In this document: in pieces, positions 18,467 to 28,023 of the stretch
Layout of the letters: each line of letters begins with the position of its first letter
Numbering within the stretch: position 1 is the stretch's first letter
Assembly (NCBI RefSeq): GCF_025960875.1
Contig: NZ_JAODLR010000013.1
Location: 1-64,000 of the forward strand
Direction: 5' to 3'
DNA from: Crystallibacter permensis
Lineage (GTDB): Bacteria; Actinomycetota; Actinomycetes; Actinomycetales; Micrococcaceae
DNA length: 64,000 nt
Program-made: the position numbers and the translations under genes
The notes under the pieces: generated by a model
What the model was told of the DNA's origin: nothing
What the model saw: the letters and a program-made list of their open reading frames with translations, nothing else
Databases searched by the model: none

Positions 18467-18694
18467 TCAGCCGATGCGGCGAGTTTCCTCGTCCTCATCG
18501 TCGAATTGATCTGCGTATTTGTCCTCATACGCCGAATAGTCCGGCTCAGCCGGTTCCTCCGGATACCGGCTGGAGGCACTACTCTTAGACGCTGCCAGCT
18601 CACGCTGGAGCGCCGTGTAGTCAGTGTTCGGGGTGAAGTACTTCATCTCCCGAGCCTGCTTGGTTGCTTTTGCCTTTTGACGGCCGCGCCCCAT
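18467..18694 (-). CDS. DUF3073 protein
   Basis: A 75-residue actinobacterial DUF3073 protein, recognised by the start MGRGRQKAKATKQAREMKY and the acidic C-terminus. The N-terminal third is highly basic and the C-terminal third strongly acidic. A GGGGG run precedes the ATG as a ribosome binding site. The gene commonly lies just downstream of purM in actinobacteria, as here. No function is established that I know of. Confidence 0.85.
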   Translation of the reverse strand: MGRGRQKAKATKQAREMKYFTPNTDYTALQRELAASKSSASSRYPEEPAEPDYSAYEDKYADQFDDEDEETRRIG

Positions 18695-18967
18695 GGCGTG
18701 ACCCCCTTTATCGCCTCGATCCGGAGGTGGTCGCTCGGGCGACGAGCGAGGCCCCGGAATGTTTGATCAATTCTGTCGTATATCTAGGGTACATGCTTTC
18801 TTCGGGTCCCGTTGCCGCAGCACAGGCAACGAAGTTCGCAAAATCCGGCTCGTCATAGCCCGGTCCGGTCGCGATAACCTGCATTGGCGCCTGAGAGTTG
18901 GCTAAAGTCGGGAGTAACGGACATTTCCGCAGAGCGCGGGGCAGGTATCAGGAAGGCAATTTTCCCC

Positions 18968-20200
18968 ATGAGCGAACAAGGCAAAAAGCCAGACGACGCC
19001 GCAGCGGCGGCCGAACCGGAGGCTGATGCCGCGCCCGTCGCGGAGCCGGAGCTGGAGACGAACCCCGAGGAGCTGGAGTTTTCGGAACCCAAGCTCGAGC
19101 AGGCCCAAATCGGTAACGATGCCGCGCGCGAAGCCGAACTTGATGTCGTTGCCGCCGAAACCGAGGCTGCGGCAAAAGAAGCCGAAGCGGCCGGCCAGCA
19201 ACTCGGCCGCGGCCGGAACACGGATGTTCCGGCTAGCGCGGCAGGCACCGCACCTGCCGGCGCGGCGGCAGGCGATACAGCGGCCGCGTCCGGCGGCGAA
19301 ACCAGTGCGGGGCTCAGCCTGGAAGCGGCGTCGCCGCAGCCGCAATGGGCCCCGGAGGCTACGGATGACAAGCAGTGGGACCGGATCTTCGACGCGGTCC
19401 AGATTTCCGCCGCTGCGCAACAGCCAGACGGCGGCACCACTGCCCCCGAGGAGAAAGCCACCGATGCCGGTTCACCCGCCCCGGCGGAGGGAGATCCCGA
19501 GCCGCAGCCCGGCGCAGCCACTCCCCCGCCCACCGAAGACCCCGGCACCGTACCTCCGTCGCAATGGACTCCTGCTCCAGGGAATTCCGACGGCGAGACA
19601 CCGCCGAACACCTGGTATTCGGTCGGCCAGCCGCCCGCAGGAAAGAAGCCGGCAGCAGCCGCTGGTCCCACAGACAGGCCCCGGGGCAAAGCCCTGCTGT
19701 TCATTGGCCTCGGCATTGTCGCCGCCATCGTGATTATCGTGGTGATCATCATCAGCCTCCTCAACAGGGGCGGCGAACCAACCGGTACCGCCGCGAGCTC
19801 GTCGCCGGCCGTTGCGAAGGAGTCGCCGGGCGCGGACGGGATCATCGCCGAAGACGTTTCGCCGTTCGACTTCGAAGAGGGCCAGTGCTTCATCGACTTC
19901 GAAGCGGCCACGCAGAATGCCACCGTCGTCAGCTGCGAGACCCCGCACGCTGCCCAGCTTGTCGGCACGTATTTCTACGAGGAGGCCGACAAATTCCCGG
20001 GCAAGGACGAACTCAACGTGCAGGCCGAGGAATTCTGTTCCGCCATCGAGCTGAACGACAAGGCCGACGAGTACGAGAACTTGCGCAACTCCTACGGCAT
20101 GCCGTCGGAAGGCACCTGGCAGGAAGGTGACCGCCGCATCGACTGCTTTGTCATCTCCGACGAAGGCAACAATATCTCGGCGTCCCTCATCGGCGAATAA
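18968..20200 (+). CDS. Septum_form domain membrane protein
   Basis: A 410-residue protein. About 240 cytoplasmic residues are low-complexity, rich in Ala, Glu and Pro. One membrane helix (about residues 241-266) leads to a C-terminal extracytoplasmic domain. That domain has the Septum_form pattern GQCFIDFE, VVSCETPHAAQLVGTY and paired cysteines. The family name comes from a link to septum formation, but roles are poorly defined. I chose the ATG at 18968, which has AGGAAGG about 10 bases upstream. Confidence 0.72.
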   Translation: MSEQGKKPDDAAAAAEPEADAAPVAEPELETNPEELEFSEPKLEQAQIGNDAAREAELDVVAAETEAAAKEAEAAGQQLGRGRNTDVPASAAGTAPAGAAAGDTAAASGGETSAGLSLEAASPQPQWAPEATDDKQWDRIFDAVQISAAAQQPDGGTTAPEEKATDAGSPAPAEGDPEPQPGAATPPPTEDPGTVPPSQWTPAPGNSDGETPPNTWYSVGQPPAGKKPAAAAGPTDRPRGKALLFIGLGIVAAIVIIVVIIISLLNRGGEPTGTAASSSPAVAKESPGADGIIAEDVSPFDFEEGQCFIDFEAATQNATVVSCETPHAAQLVGTYFYEEADKFPGKDELNVQAEEFCSAIELNDKADEYENLRNSYGMPSEGTWQEGDRRIDCFVISDEGNNISASLIGE

Positions 20201-20201
20201 A

Positions 20202-20245
20202 AAAGCAGCAGAGCCTGCCCCATGCGGGGCAGGCTCTGCTGCTTT
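20202..20245. terminator. Bidirectional terminator
   Basis: A perfect 20-bp stem (AAAGCAGCAGAGCCTGCCCC and complement) with a 4-base ATGC loop. A run of A lies before it and TTT after it. It separates the convergent Septum_form gene and clpB and should stop both. Confidence 0.9.
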
Positions 20246-20261
20246 ACGCGCGGGGCGGGTG

Positions 20262-22865
20262 CTACTTCGCCCGGACGGTCAGGCCTTCGGCACCGCCCTC
20301 GAGGGAGACATCGGAGACGTCCACCAGGACGGTGTCACCGTCCGAAATGTCACCGGAGAGCAGGCCGCGGGCCAACCGGTCGCCGATCTCCCGCTGCACC
20401 AGGCGGCGGAGCGGACGGGCGCCATACGCAGGATCAAAGCCGGTCAACGCCAGCCACTCGCGGGCGCCGTCGGTTACCTCCAAGGTGAGCCGGCGCTCAT
20501 TGAGCCGGGCCGCGAGCGACTGCACCTGCAGGTCCACGATCCGGGACAGCTCTTCGATGCTCAGCGGATCAAACATGATCACGTCGTCCAACCGGTTCAG
20601 GAATTCCGGCTTGAAGCTCGCGTTGACCACCTTCATGACCGCTTCGCGCTTCTGCCCGTCGTCCAACATCGGGTCAACCAGGAACTGGGAGCCCAGGTTG
20701 GAGGTCAGCACCAGGATCACGTTGCGGAAGTCCACCGTACGTCCTTGGCCATCGGTGAGCCGTCCGTCGTCGAGCACCTGGAGCAGGATGTCGAACACTT
20801 CCGGATGCGCCTTCTCCACCTCGTCCAGCAGCACTACCGAGTACGGCCGGCGGCGGACCGCTTCGGTCAGCTGGCCGCCTTCTTCATAACCGACATATCC
20901 CGGAGGGGCACCCACGAGGCGGGACACGGAATGCTTCTCCGAGTACTCGCTCATGTCGATCCGGACCATAGCCCGCTCGTCATCGAACAGGAAGTCCGCC
21001 AGCGCCTTGGCCAGCTCGGTCTTACCGACGCCCGTGGGTCCCAGGAACAGGAAGGAGCCCGTGGGCCGGTCCGGATCGCTGATCCCGGCCCGGGCCCGCC
21101 GGACGGCGTCGGACACAGACGTTACCGCCTTGGACTGCCCGATCAGGCGTCCTCCGATGAACTGTTCCATCTGGAGCAGCTTCTGCGACTCCCCCTGCAG
21201 CATGCGCCCGGCAGGTATGCCCGTCCAGGCCGAGATGACCTCGGCGATATCGTCGGCGCCCACGTCCTCGGACACCATCAGTTCCGGTGCTTCCGTCTGG
21301 GTTTCGGCTGCCTGGGCAACATCCAGGTCCTTCTGCAAGGCAGGGATTTCACCATAGAGAATACGGGAGGCCTCGGCCAAGTCGCCGTCGCGTTGGGCCT
21401 TGTCCGCCAGGCTTCGCAGTTCATCGAGCTTGGCCTTCAGATCACCCACCCGGTTCAAGCCGGCCTTCTCTGCTTCCCAACGGGCATTAAGGGCAGCCAG
21501 CTGCTCCTTCTTGTCAGCCATATCAGCGCGCAAAGCCTCGAGCCGCTCCTGCGATGCCACATCCGTTTCGTCGGCGAGGGCCAGTTCCTCCATGGTCAGC
21601 CGGTCAACGGCGCGGCGGAGCTGGTCGATCTCCTCGGGAGCGGAGTCGATTTCCATCCGCAGCCGGGAGGCGGCTTCGTCAACCAGGTCGATCGCCTTGT
21701 CCGGCAGCTGCCGGCCGGCGATGTACCGGTTGGACAAGGTAGCCGCGGCGACCAACGCCGAGTCGGCAATGGAAACCTTATGGTGCGCTTCGTAACGTTC
21801 CTTCAGGCCGCGCAGGATGCCAATGGTGTCATCCACGCTGGGCTCCCCTACATAGACCTGCTGGAAACGGCGTTCCAAGGCCGGATCCTTCTCCACGTTC
21901 TCGCGGTATTCATCCAGCGTGGTCGCGCCGATCAGCCGCAGCTCACCGCGGGCCAGCATCGGCTTGAGCATGTTGCCCGCATCCATGGATCCTTCGGAAG
22001 CGCCGGCGCCGACGACGGTGTGGAGCTCGTCGATAAAGGTGACGATCTGCCCGTCCGAGTTCTTGATTTCCTCCAGCACGGCCTTGAGCCGCTCCTCGAA
22101 TTCACCGCGGTATTTGGCGCCGGCCACCATGGAACCCAGGTCGAGGCTGATCAGCGTCTTGCCCCGCAGGGACTCCGGGACATCCCCGGCGACCATGCGC
22201 TGCGCCAGCCCCTCCACAACAGCGGTCTTGCCGACGCCCGGCTCACCGATCAGTACAGGATTGTTCTTGGTGCGGCGGGAGAGAACCTGGACAACGCGCC
22301 GGATCTCGGAGTCGCGCCCGATGACCGGATCAAGCTTGCCGGAGCGTGCGATGGCGGTCAGGTCCACACCAAATTTCTCCAACGCTTGAAACGTGTTTTC
22401 CGGATCCGCGCTGTCCACCCTGCGGTCACCGCGCACGCCGGGCAGCGCCGCCCGCAGAGCTTCATGTGAAGCGCCGGCGTCCCTCAGGATTTTCCCGGTG
22501 GCAGCCGAGTCAGCCGCCAGCCCCAGCAGCAGGTGTTCGGTGGATACGTAGGAGTCACCGAGCTTTTCGGCCTCCTGCTGGGCAACATTGATGACTTGCA
22601 GAATGGGGCGCGAGTACTGGGCCTGGGCCACCGAAGATCCGGACGATGCGGGCAAGGCCTTGATGGCCGAGCTGGCCTGAACGCTGACCGCATCTGGATC
22701 AGAGCCCGTGGCTTTCAAAAGTGCGACGGCGACACCATCGCGCTGGTCCATCAGCGCCTTGAGCAGGTGCGCCGGCTCGATCTGGGGGTTACCCGCCGTC
22801 GAGGCGTTCATGGCAGCGGAGGAGAGAGCCTCCTGACTCTTGGTAGTGAATTTGGCGTCCAACAC
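20262..22865 (-). CDS. clpB: ClpB disaggregase
   Basis: An 867-residue AAA+ chaperone that, with DnaK, pulls proteins out of aggregates. Two N-terminal Clp repeats come first. Two ATPase modules follow, with Walker [14 protein letters not shown] and [13 protein letters not shown]. They are separated by the long coiled-coil middle domain that distinguishes ClpB from ClpC and ClpA. A HAIR operator and sigma-A-like promoter lie just upstream, so HspR control is likely. The length is normal. Confidence 0.97.
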   Translation of the reverse strand: MLDAKFTTKSQEALSSAAMNASTAGNPQIEPAHLLKALMDQRDGVAVALLKATGSDPDAVSVQASSAIKALPASSGSSVAQAQYSRPILQVINVAQQEAEKLGDSYVSTEHLLLGLAADSAATGKILRDAGASHEALRAALPGVRGDRRVDSADPENTFQALEKFGVDLTAIARSGKLDPVIGRDSEIRRVVQVLSRRTKNNPVLIGEPGVGKTAVVEGLAQRMVAGDVPESLRGKTLISLDLGSMVAGAKYRGEFEERLKAVLEEIKNSDGQIVTFIDELHTVVGAGASEGSMDAGNMLKPMLARGELRLIGATTLDEYRENVEKDPALERRFQQVYVGEPSVDDTIGILRGLKERYEAHHKVSIADSALVAAATLSNRYIAGRQLPDKAIDLVDEAASRLRMEIDSAPEEIDQLRRAVDRLTMEELALADETDVASQERLEALRADMADKKEQLAALNARWEAEKAGLNRVGDLKAKLDELRSLADKAQRDGDLAEASRILYGEIPALQKDLDVAQAAETQTEAPELMVSEDVGADDIAEVISAWTGIPAGRMLQGESQKLLQMEQFIGGRLIGQSKAVTSVSDAVRRARAGISDPDRPTGSFLFLGPTGVGKTELAKALADFLFDDERAMVRIDMSEYSEKHSVSRLVGAPPGYVGYEEGGQLTEAVRRRPYSVVLLDEVEKAHPEVFDILLQVLDDGRLTDGQGRTVDFRNVILVLTSNLGSQFLVDPMLDDGQKREAVMKVVNASFKPEFLNRLDDVIMFDPLSIEELSRIVDLQVQSLAARLNERRLTLEVTDGAREWLALTGFDPAYGARPLRRLVQREIGDRLARGLLSGDISDGDTVLVDVSDVSLEGGAEGLTVRAK

Positions 22866-22909
22866 GAGCTCCCTTCCTTCAGCTGTTAGTGCATAACTTC
22901 AACGCAACT

Positions 22910-22944
22910 AAGTTGAGTGTACTACGCTCAACTTTGAAAGTAAA
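22910..22944 (-). promoter_or_regulatory. clpB promoter with HspR (HAIR) box
   Basis: On the minus strand, TTTACT (22939-22944) and TACACT (22916-22921) form a -35/-10 pair 17 bases apart. A HAIR-type inverted repeat GTTGAGC-N7-ACTCAAC lies between and across them (22912-22932). The HAIR consensus is CTTGAGT-N7-ACTCAAG. HspR bound here would block RNA polymerase. Confidence 0.82.
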
Positions 22945-23103
22945 GTTATCCACAGCCCCTGCGACGGCGATTACTCTTATCGTGGCATCCGAAAATAGGT
23001 ACGTGAAGGGAAGCTGTTGGATAGCGCGTATGACTCCTCGCGCGACGGCACTAGGCTGGTGTCATGGCAGGAATTCCGGCGGTAGGGCCACGACAGGCAG
23101 TCC

Positions 23104-23631
23104 ATGGAAACAACACTGCAGACTGAGCGCCTGATCCTTAACCGGCCCCGGGGCGAGGACGTGGACCCCATGTTCCGGATCCTCTCCGACCGGCGGACAA
23201 CGCGGCACAATCCCGGTGACGCGCTGGGCTGGCGCGAGGAAGCGGAAGGACTGTTCGCCCATTGGGAGGACCAGTGGGACCGTCACGGTGTGGGCTACTT
23301 TGCCGTCCGGTTACCTGACCGCACAGACCCGATCGGTTTTGCCGGCGTCAAACATGTACTGCTCGACGACCGTCCCGTCCTCAATCTCTACTACCGGCTG
23401 GAACATCGGTCCTGGGGAAAAGGCTACGGGACGGAGGCCGTGCGCGCCGTCGTCGTGCATGTGAACGAACTGTTGGAACTTCCGCCCATCATGGCCCGGG
23501 TCAAGCCTCGCAATGTCGCCTCCGCAAAAATTGTTGCGGGTCTGGGTTTCATTCCGGCACCCGGCCTGGACTTGGCTGCGGATGACGAGCACGAGGACGT
23601 CTATGTGCTCAACTGGGACAGGCATCTCTGA
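23104..23631 (+). CDS. GNAT acetyltransferase (RimJ/RimL-like)
   Basis: A 175-residue GNAT-fold N-acetyltransferase. It opens with the typical LQTERLILNRP. The acetyl-CoA-binding region is YRLEHRSWGKGYGTEAVRAV, followed by ARVKPRNVASAKIVAGLGF. Relatives acetylate ribosomal protein N-termini, amino acids or small amines. The substrate cannot be read from the sequence. The HutD/Ves gene starts 15 bases later and is probably co-transcribed. Confidence 0.8.
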   Translation: METTLQTERLILNRPRGEDVDPMFRILSDRRTTRHNPGDALGWREEAEGLFAHWEDQWDRHGVGYFAVRLPDRTDPIGFAGVKHVLLDDRPVLNLYYRLEHRSWGKGYGTEAVRAVVVHVNELLELPPIMARVKPRNVASAKIVAGLGFIPAPGLDLAADDEHEDVYVLNWDRHL

Positions 23632-23646
23632 TCGATAAAGGAAAAC

Positions 23647-24249
23647 ATGCGCATCATTGAATTCGCGTCGTTGAAAGCACAGCCCTGGCGTAATGGCGGC
23701 GGCGTTACGCGTGAGGTTGCGCTGGGTGGCACGGCAACGGAACCGGCATGGCGGCTGAGTATTGCCGACGTCACGGCGGCCGGCGCCTTCTCCGCTTTCC
23801 CCGGGATGGAGCGCACCTTCACCGTGATCGAGGGGGACGTAGTTGAGTTGACGGTCGACGGCGTTGCGCGCCGACTGGAGCGGTTCCGCCCTTTTAGGTT
23901 CGACGGCGGCAGTACCACCTCATGTGCGCTGCCTACCGGTGCATGCCGTGCCCTGAACGTCATGACCCGCAAGGATTCCTTCGGTGCCGGCGTCCTCATC
24001 GCAGAGCTCTCCAAGAAGCAACCGCTGCCGCTCCAGCCGGACCAGTTCCTCGTGCTGCTGCAGGGGCAGGCGCAGGTTTTGGACGGAACCGCTACACGGG
24101 CTCTGGCGCCATTCGACACCGTTACCGGCAGCATTCCACAGGCTGAAGCACCCACGGCAGTAACGGGCGAGCCGCAAAACGATGTTCCGCGCCCGCCCGA
24201 AATCAGCGGCCGAGGTTTCGCCGCACTGGTTTCGGTCTTCGCCCTGTAG
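23647..24249 (+). CDS. HutD/Ves family protein
   Basis: A 200-residue cupin-type protein of the HutD/Ves family. It shows the family opening LKAQPWRNGGGVTREVAL, then WRLSIADVTAAGAFSAFPGMERTF and the mid-protein FRFDGGSTTSCALPTGACRALNVM. HutD is associated with histidine use in some bacteria; Ves is cold-induced in E. coli. No hut genes are near, so the role here is open. AAAGGA precedes the start codon. Confidence 0.82.
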   Translation: MRIIEFASLKAQPWRNGGGVTREVALGGTATEPAWRLSIADVTAAGAFSAFPGMERTFTVIEGDVVELTVDGVARRLERFRPFRFDGGSTTSCALPTGACRALNVMTRKDSFGAGVLIAELSKKQPLPLQPDQFLVLLQGQAQVLDGTATRALAPFDTVTGSIPQAEAPTAVTGEPQNDVPRPPEISGRGFAALVSVFAL

Positions 24250-24263
24250 CGTGGCCAAGCGAC

Positions 24264-24836
24264 CTATCTGCCGTCGCTGGCATTGTTTTCAACTTTTACC
24301 GCGGAGACCTCGAACTCGAGCAGGATCCGGTCCGACACCAGCACGCCGCCGGAGTCCATCGCTGTGTTCCATTTGACGCCGAAATCCTGGCGGTTGATCC
24401 GGCGTGTGCCTTCGAAACCGGCGCGCAACTGTCCACCCGGGTCCCGTTCAACGCCGACGAATTCGATGGGAATGGAAAGCTGCTTGGTCATGCCGCGGAT
24501 GGTCAGATCCCCGTTGACGATGAAATTGCGCTCTTCCACCTGGTCAATGTGGGTGCTGACGAAAGTGATCTCAGGGTAGTTCGGCGCGTCGAAGAAGTCG
24601 TTGGTCCGCAGGTGTCCGTCCCGCTGTTCGCTGCGCGTATCTATGCTGGCCACTTTGATGGCGAGCTTAACGGACGAATTGGACGGGTTCTCGACATCGG
24701 CATGGATGACCCCGTCGAACTCATTGAAGGCGCCCCGTACTTTGGTGACCATGGCATGCCGGGTGGAAAATCCTATGCGGGTATGTGCCGGATCAAACCG
24801 CCACTCTCCGGACAAATCGGCCGTGAGCTCAGACAT
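24264..24836 (-). CDS. YceI family protein
   Basis: A 190-residue YceI-like lipocalin-fold protein, starting with LSGEWRFDPAHTRIGFSTRHAMVTKVRGAF. It contains the signature FFDAPNYPEITFVST and the end segment INRQDFGVKWN. Family members bind long isoprenoid or fatty ligands; many are secreted, but this one has no signal peptide from the chosen start. That ATG is preceded by AGGAGG; upstream in-frame starts have no such site. Confidence 0.85.
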   Translation of the reverse strand: MSELTADLSGEWRFDPAHTRIGFSTRHAMVTKVRGAFNEFDGVIHADVENPSNSSVKLAIKVASIDTRSEQRDGHLRTNDFFDAPNYPEITFVSTHIDQVEERNFIVNGDLTIRGMTKQLSIPIEFVGVERDPGGQLRAGFEGTRRINRQDFGVKWNTAMDSGGVLVSDRILLEFEVSAVKVENNASDGR

Positions 24837-25078
24837 TGCTGCCTCCTGAATATAGGGCATAGGCATTGCCTCCCCAGGCAGATGGATGTGTCCGGCCCAT
24901 GAGTAAATAGCCTGAACGGCTATGCAGGTAATTCCAGCACATCCGTAGGCAGAATGCACCTGTTTTCCACCATGAATGAGGCCTGCGAGGGCACTGTTTC
25001 CGCACCCCTGCCAGGGCTGGCAAGATGGCGCTGACCCGGGGCTATCTTCCTGGCCTCCAGCTCAAATAGACTGTGGTC

Positions 25079-25549
25079 ATGACGGCACTAGAGGCATCCC
25101 AGGGCATCGAGAACCTTTCATCCAGCCAGTGCTGGGAAATGTTCCGCAGTACCGATTTCGGCCGACTCGCAGTAGTCATGGAAGGGCACCCGGAAATTTT
25201 TCCGATCAATTACGTTGTCGATCATGGCTCCCTGGTATTCCGCACCGCGCGGGGCACGAAGCTGGATGGTGCACTGTCCGGAGTAAACGTCGCGTTTGAA
25301 ACGGATGGCTACAACCCGGCAACCAATACGGCCTGGAGCGTGATCATCAAGGGACCCGCTGAGCGCCTGAGCAGCATTGAAGATGTCCTGGCCTCGTCCA
25401 TGCTGCCGCTGTTTCCCTGGCAGGGCGGCGAGAAGAACAACTTTGTCCGGGTTGTCCCCGCTGACATCACCGGGCGGCGCTTCCGCGTGCAGTCCGTGGC
25501 ACGCCGCAGTCCCGGGCTTAGCGATGCACGCCGGCTCAACGTCGAATAG
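25079..25549 (+). CDS. Pyridoxamine 5'-phosphate oxidase-like flavin-binding protein
   Basis: A 156-residue split-barrel protein of the Pyridox_ox_2 type. The family pattern reads SSSQCWEMFRSTDFGRLAV, then EIFPINYVVDHGSLVFRTARGTKLDGAL near residues 40-67. It ends with VVPADITGRRFRV. Such proteins bind FMN or F420 and act as small reductases or oxidases of unknown substrates. The ATG at 25079 fits best; a GTG two codons upstream is possible. Confidence 0.78.
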   Translation: MTALEASQGIENLSSSQCWEMFRSTDFGRLAVVMEGHPEIFPINYVVDHGSLVFRTARGTKLDGALSGVNVAFETDGYNPATNTAWSVIIKGPAERLSSIEDVLASSMLPLFPWQGGEKNNFVRVVPADITGRRFRVQSVARRSPGLSDARRLNVE

Positions 25550-25554
25550 TCGCT

Positions 25555-26004
25555 CTAGCGTCCGTACCCCGGGTACTGCCTGTCGTAACCGATGACCGGG
25601 TACTGCTTGTCGTAGCCGATGAACGGACGGTCCGTGGGCACGATTTCCTTGCCCAGCGGGGTCAGGGATACCGGGATCATCTTCAGGTTGGCGATCGCCA
25701 TCGGAATGCCGATGATGGTCACCGCCTGCGCGATGGCCGTGGCCACATGCCCGATGGCGATCCAGATCCCGGCTACGAGAATCCAGATAATGTTGCCCAG
25801 CGTCGACATGACATACGTGCGGCCGCCTTTGTCCACCACCTTCCGGCCGAACGGCCACAGCGCGTACCCCGCGATGCGGAAGGACGCGATGCCGAAGGGA
25901 ATGGTGATGATCAGCGCGCAGCAGATGATGCCGGCGAGGAAATACCCTGCCGCCAACCAGATGCCGCCCAGCAGCAGCCAGATGATATTTAGTATTGCCC
26001 TCAT
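25555..26004 (-). CDS. YccF-like inner-membrane protein
   Basis: A 149-residue protein with two copies of the YccF domain. The first begins MRAILNIIWLLLGGIWLAAGYF and the second LGNIIWILVAGIWIAIGHV. Each is a membrane hairpin followed by a conserved IPFG/IPMA region. The function is unknown; YccF is linked loosely to transport in E. coli. The C-terminus ends in a duplicated 9-residue unit (GYDKQYPVI/GYDRQYPGY). I took the internal ATG that matches the family start. Confidence 0.8.
   Translation of the reverse strand: MRAILNIIWLLLGGIWLAAGYFLAGIICCALIITIPFGIASFRIAGYALWPFGRKVVDKGGRTYVMSTLGNIIWILVAGIWIAIGHVATAIAQAVTIIGIPMAIANLKMIPVSLTPLGKEIVPTDRPFIGYDKQYPVIGYDRQYPGYGR
25569..25622. repeat. 27-bp tandem duplication in the YccF gene
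   Basis: Two head-to-tail 27-base units (25569-25595 and 25596-25622) differ at two positions. They encode the repeated C-terminal tyrosine- and glutamine-containing tail. The frame is kept. Confidence 0.85.
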
Positions 26005-26046
26005 ACCACCCATTCTGGCGGCTGCAACTAATATGCGCCATCAGGT

Positions 26047-26088
26047 AAGGCCCTGACCAGCCCCTCAATGGAGGTCGGTCAGGGCCTT
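26047..26088 (-). terminator. Hairpin after the DEAD-box helicase gene
   Basis: Twelve-base perfect arms (AAGGCCCTGACC and complement) surround an 18-base loop that contains a small inner stem. It lies between the helicase stop and the YccF gene on the same strand. The T run is short, so the terminator call is moderate. Confidence 0.6.
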
Positions 26089-26121
26089 GGCCGGCGGGCT
26101 CGTTGAGCGCCGTTTAGGGAA

Positions 26122-27771
26122 CTAGCGGCTGCGGCGGGCGTTGCTGGCCGGCGCCGAGGCGCGGCGGTTGCCGCGGCGGGGAGCGGACGACGAGGACGAG
26201 GGCGCCTGACCAAGGCCGCGGCCCTCTCCGCGTGCGCTGGAGGACTGCGGTCCGCCGGCAGATCCTGCGGCACGCTGCCCGGTGGCCCGCTGACCTGTGG
26301 CCGGACGCCGCGAGCGGCCCGGCTGAGCTACATCGGCGTCAGCACGGCGGCCACCCGGGGCAGCGGTATTGCGCGCTGCCGGTCCGCGACCGGCGCCGTC
26401 TGCCGCCGTTGCGCGGCCCGTTCCGCCAGCGGAAACACCGGCAGTTCGGCCGCGGCCGCCCTGGGAGCGGGCAGCGCGCTTGCGCTGTGCATTGGCTCCG
26501 GTGGACTTGCCCTGTTTGGGGGCAGCACCACGGTGGGCGGCCTTGGCATCCATCGCCGCACGGCGGGCTACCGGGTCTACCGGGGCCGCGACGTCTCCGA
26601 CCAGTTTGGCCACCAGCGGAGAGGAAGCGGTCACGGATTCAAAGGCTACGTCAACGCCGGCAGCCTTCATCAGCTTGCCGACTTCGAGCTTCTGGTCCGG
26701 GATCACGATGGTGACAACCGTGCCGTCGGTGCCAGCCCGGGCGGTACGGCCGGAACGGTGCAGGTAAGCCTTGTGTTCCGTGGGCGGGTCCACATGCACG
26801 ACGAGTTCGATGTCATCAACATGCACGCCGCGAGCGGCCACGTCGGTGGCCACCAGGACGCGGACATCGCCTGAGGAGAACTCGGCCAGGTTCCGGTCGC
26901 GGGCATTCTGCGAAAGGTTTCCGTGCAGATCAACCGCGGGAATGCCTGCATCGGACAGTGTCTTGGCCAGCTTGCGCGCGTGGTGCTTGGTCCGGGTGAA
27001 CAGGATACGGCGGCCGGTGCCGGACGCCAGCGCCTTCACCAGCTGCTTCTTCACGGTCTGGTCCGGCGAGACGAGCACATGGTGTTCCATGGTGCTGACG
27101 GCGGCCTGCGGATTGTCCACGGAGTGGGTCAGGGGGTTGGACAGGTAGCGCTTGACGAGCTTGTCCACCCCGTTGTCCAGGGTGGCGGAGAACAGCATCC
27201 GCTGCCCCTGGGTGGGAGTGGTATCGAGCAGGCGCTGGACCACGGGAAGGAAGCCCAGATCCGCCATGTGGTCCGCCTCGTCGAGGACGGTGATTTCCAC
27301 CGACTCCAGCGTGAGGATCTTCTGCTTCATCAGGTCCTCGAGACGCCCGGGGCAGGCGACCACAATATCGACACCGGCGCGCAGAGCCTTTTCCTGCCGC
27401 TGCTGGGAGACGCCGCCGTAGATCACGGTGGTGTTCAGGCCCATTTCGCGGGCCAGCGGCTCGATGGTCGCGTTAAGCTGCGTGGCAAGCTCGCGGGTGG
27501 GAGCCAGCACCAGTCCCAGCGGGCGGCCCGGCTTGCGGCGGTAGGCTGCTTCCTGGTCTGCCAGGCGGGCAACCAGGGGCAGGGCAAAAGCGAGCGTCTT
27601 TCCGGACCCGGTGCGGCCGCGGCCCAGGACGTCACGTCCGGCCAGCGTATCCGGGAGGGTTTCCACCTGGATCGGGAACGGTTCAGTGATGCCGCTGCCG
27701 GTCAGGGAGGTGACGAGCGGCGAGGGAACTCCGAGCTGCTTAAAAGAGCGCACGGCAGTAGAGGTAGTCAT
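26122..27771 (-). CDS. DEAD-box RNA helicase
   Basis: A 549-residue ATP-dependent RNA helicase. The motifs occur in order: Q motif FPIQVETLP, Walker A GRTGSGKT, PTRELA, the Walker B DEAD box (VLDEADHMADLGF), SAT, VATDVAARG and HRSGRTARAG. About 150 residues at the C-terminus form a basic Arg/Gly/Ala/Ser-rich tail, probably disordered and RNA-binding. A 252-bp divergent region separates it from trmB. It likely acts in cold adaptation, ribosome assembly or RNA turnover. Confidence 0.92.
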   Translation of the reverse strand: MTTSTAVRSFKQLGVPSPLVTSLTGSGITEPFPIQVETLPDTLAGRDVLGRGRTGSGKTLAFALPLVARLADQEAAYRRKPGRPLGLVLAPTRELATQLNATIEPLAREMGLNTTVIYGGVSQQRQEKALRAGVDIVVACPGRLEDLMKQKILTLESVEITVLDEADHMADLGFLPVVQRLLDTTPTQGQRMLFSATLDNGVDKLVKRYLSNPLTHSVDNPQAAVSTMEHHVLVSPDQTVKKQLVKALASGTGRRILFTRTKHHARKLAKTLSDAGIPAVDLHGNLSQNARDRNLAEFSSGDVRVLVATDVAARGVHVDDIELVVHVDPPTEHKAYLHRSGRTARAGTDGTVVTIVIPDQKLEVGKLMKAAGVDVAFESVTASSPLVAKLVGDVAAPVDPVARRAAMDAKAAHRGAAPKQGKSTGANAQRKRAARSQGGRGRTAGVSAGGTGRATAADGAGRGPAARNTAAPGGRRADADVAQPGRSRRPATGQRATGQRAAGSAGGPQSSSARGEGRGLGQAPSSSSSAPRRGNRRASAPASNARRSR

Positions 27772-28023
27772 GAGAGTAATCAGTTACTTTCGGTCAGTGT
27801 CCCCGGCACCGGTATGGCCCAGGGTTTCGCCGAAGAAAATCATCAGACAGAGTCAACCGCTCGGCTTCTTACCTGTTGGTCAGGACTTCTGGAGAAGCGA
27901 TGGAACTGCGGGAGAAATGTGAAAGCGTTCATCGACGCAGGGAACGTACAGCAATGCACGCTCCAAGTAGGTCAAGTTTACCAGCCCCGCGGCATCATCC
28001 AGACCACGGCTATTCTGAAGTAG

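Noticed and set aside
20127-22469. A 780-codon open frame antisense to clpB
   Set aside because: The translation has no family features and follows the complement of ClpB; high GC content keeps such frames open.
22889-23134. An 81-codon plus-strand frame upstream of the GNAT gene
   Set aside because: It runs through the clpB promoter and HAIR box and into the acetyltransferase start.
24907-24923. Small inverted repeat ATAGCC-N5-GGCTAT between YceI and the flavin-binding protein
   Set aside because: Six-base arms are expected often by chance; no known site type fits.
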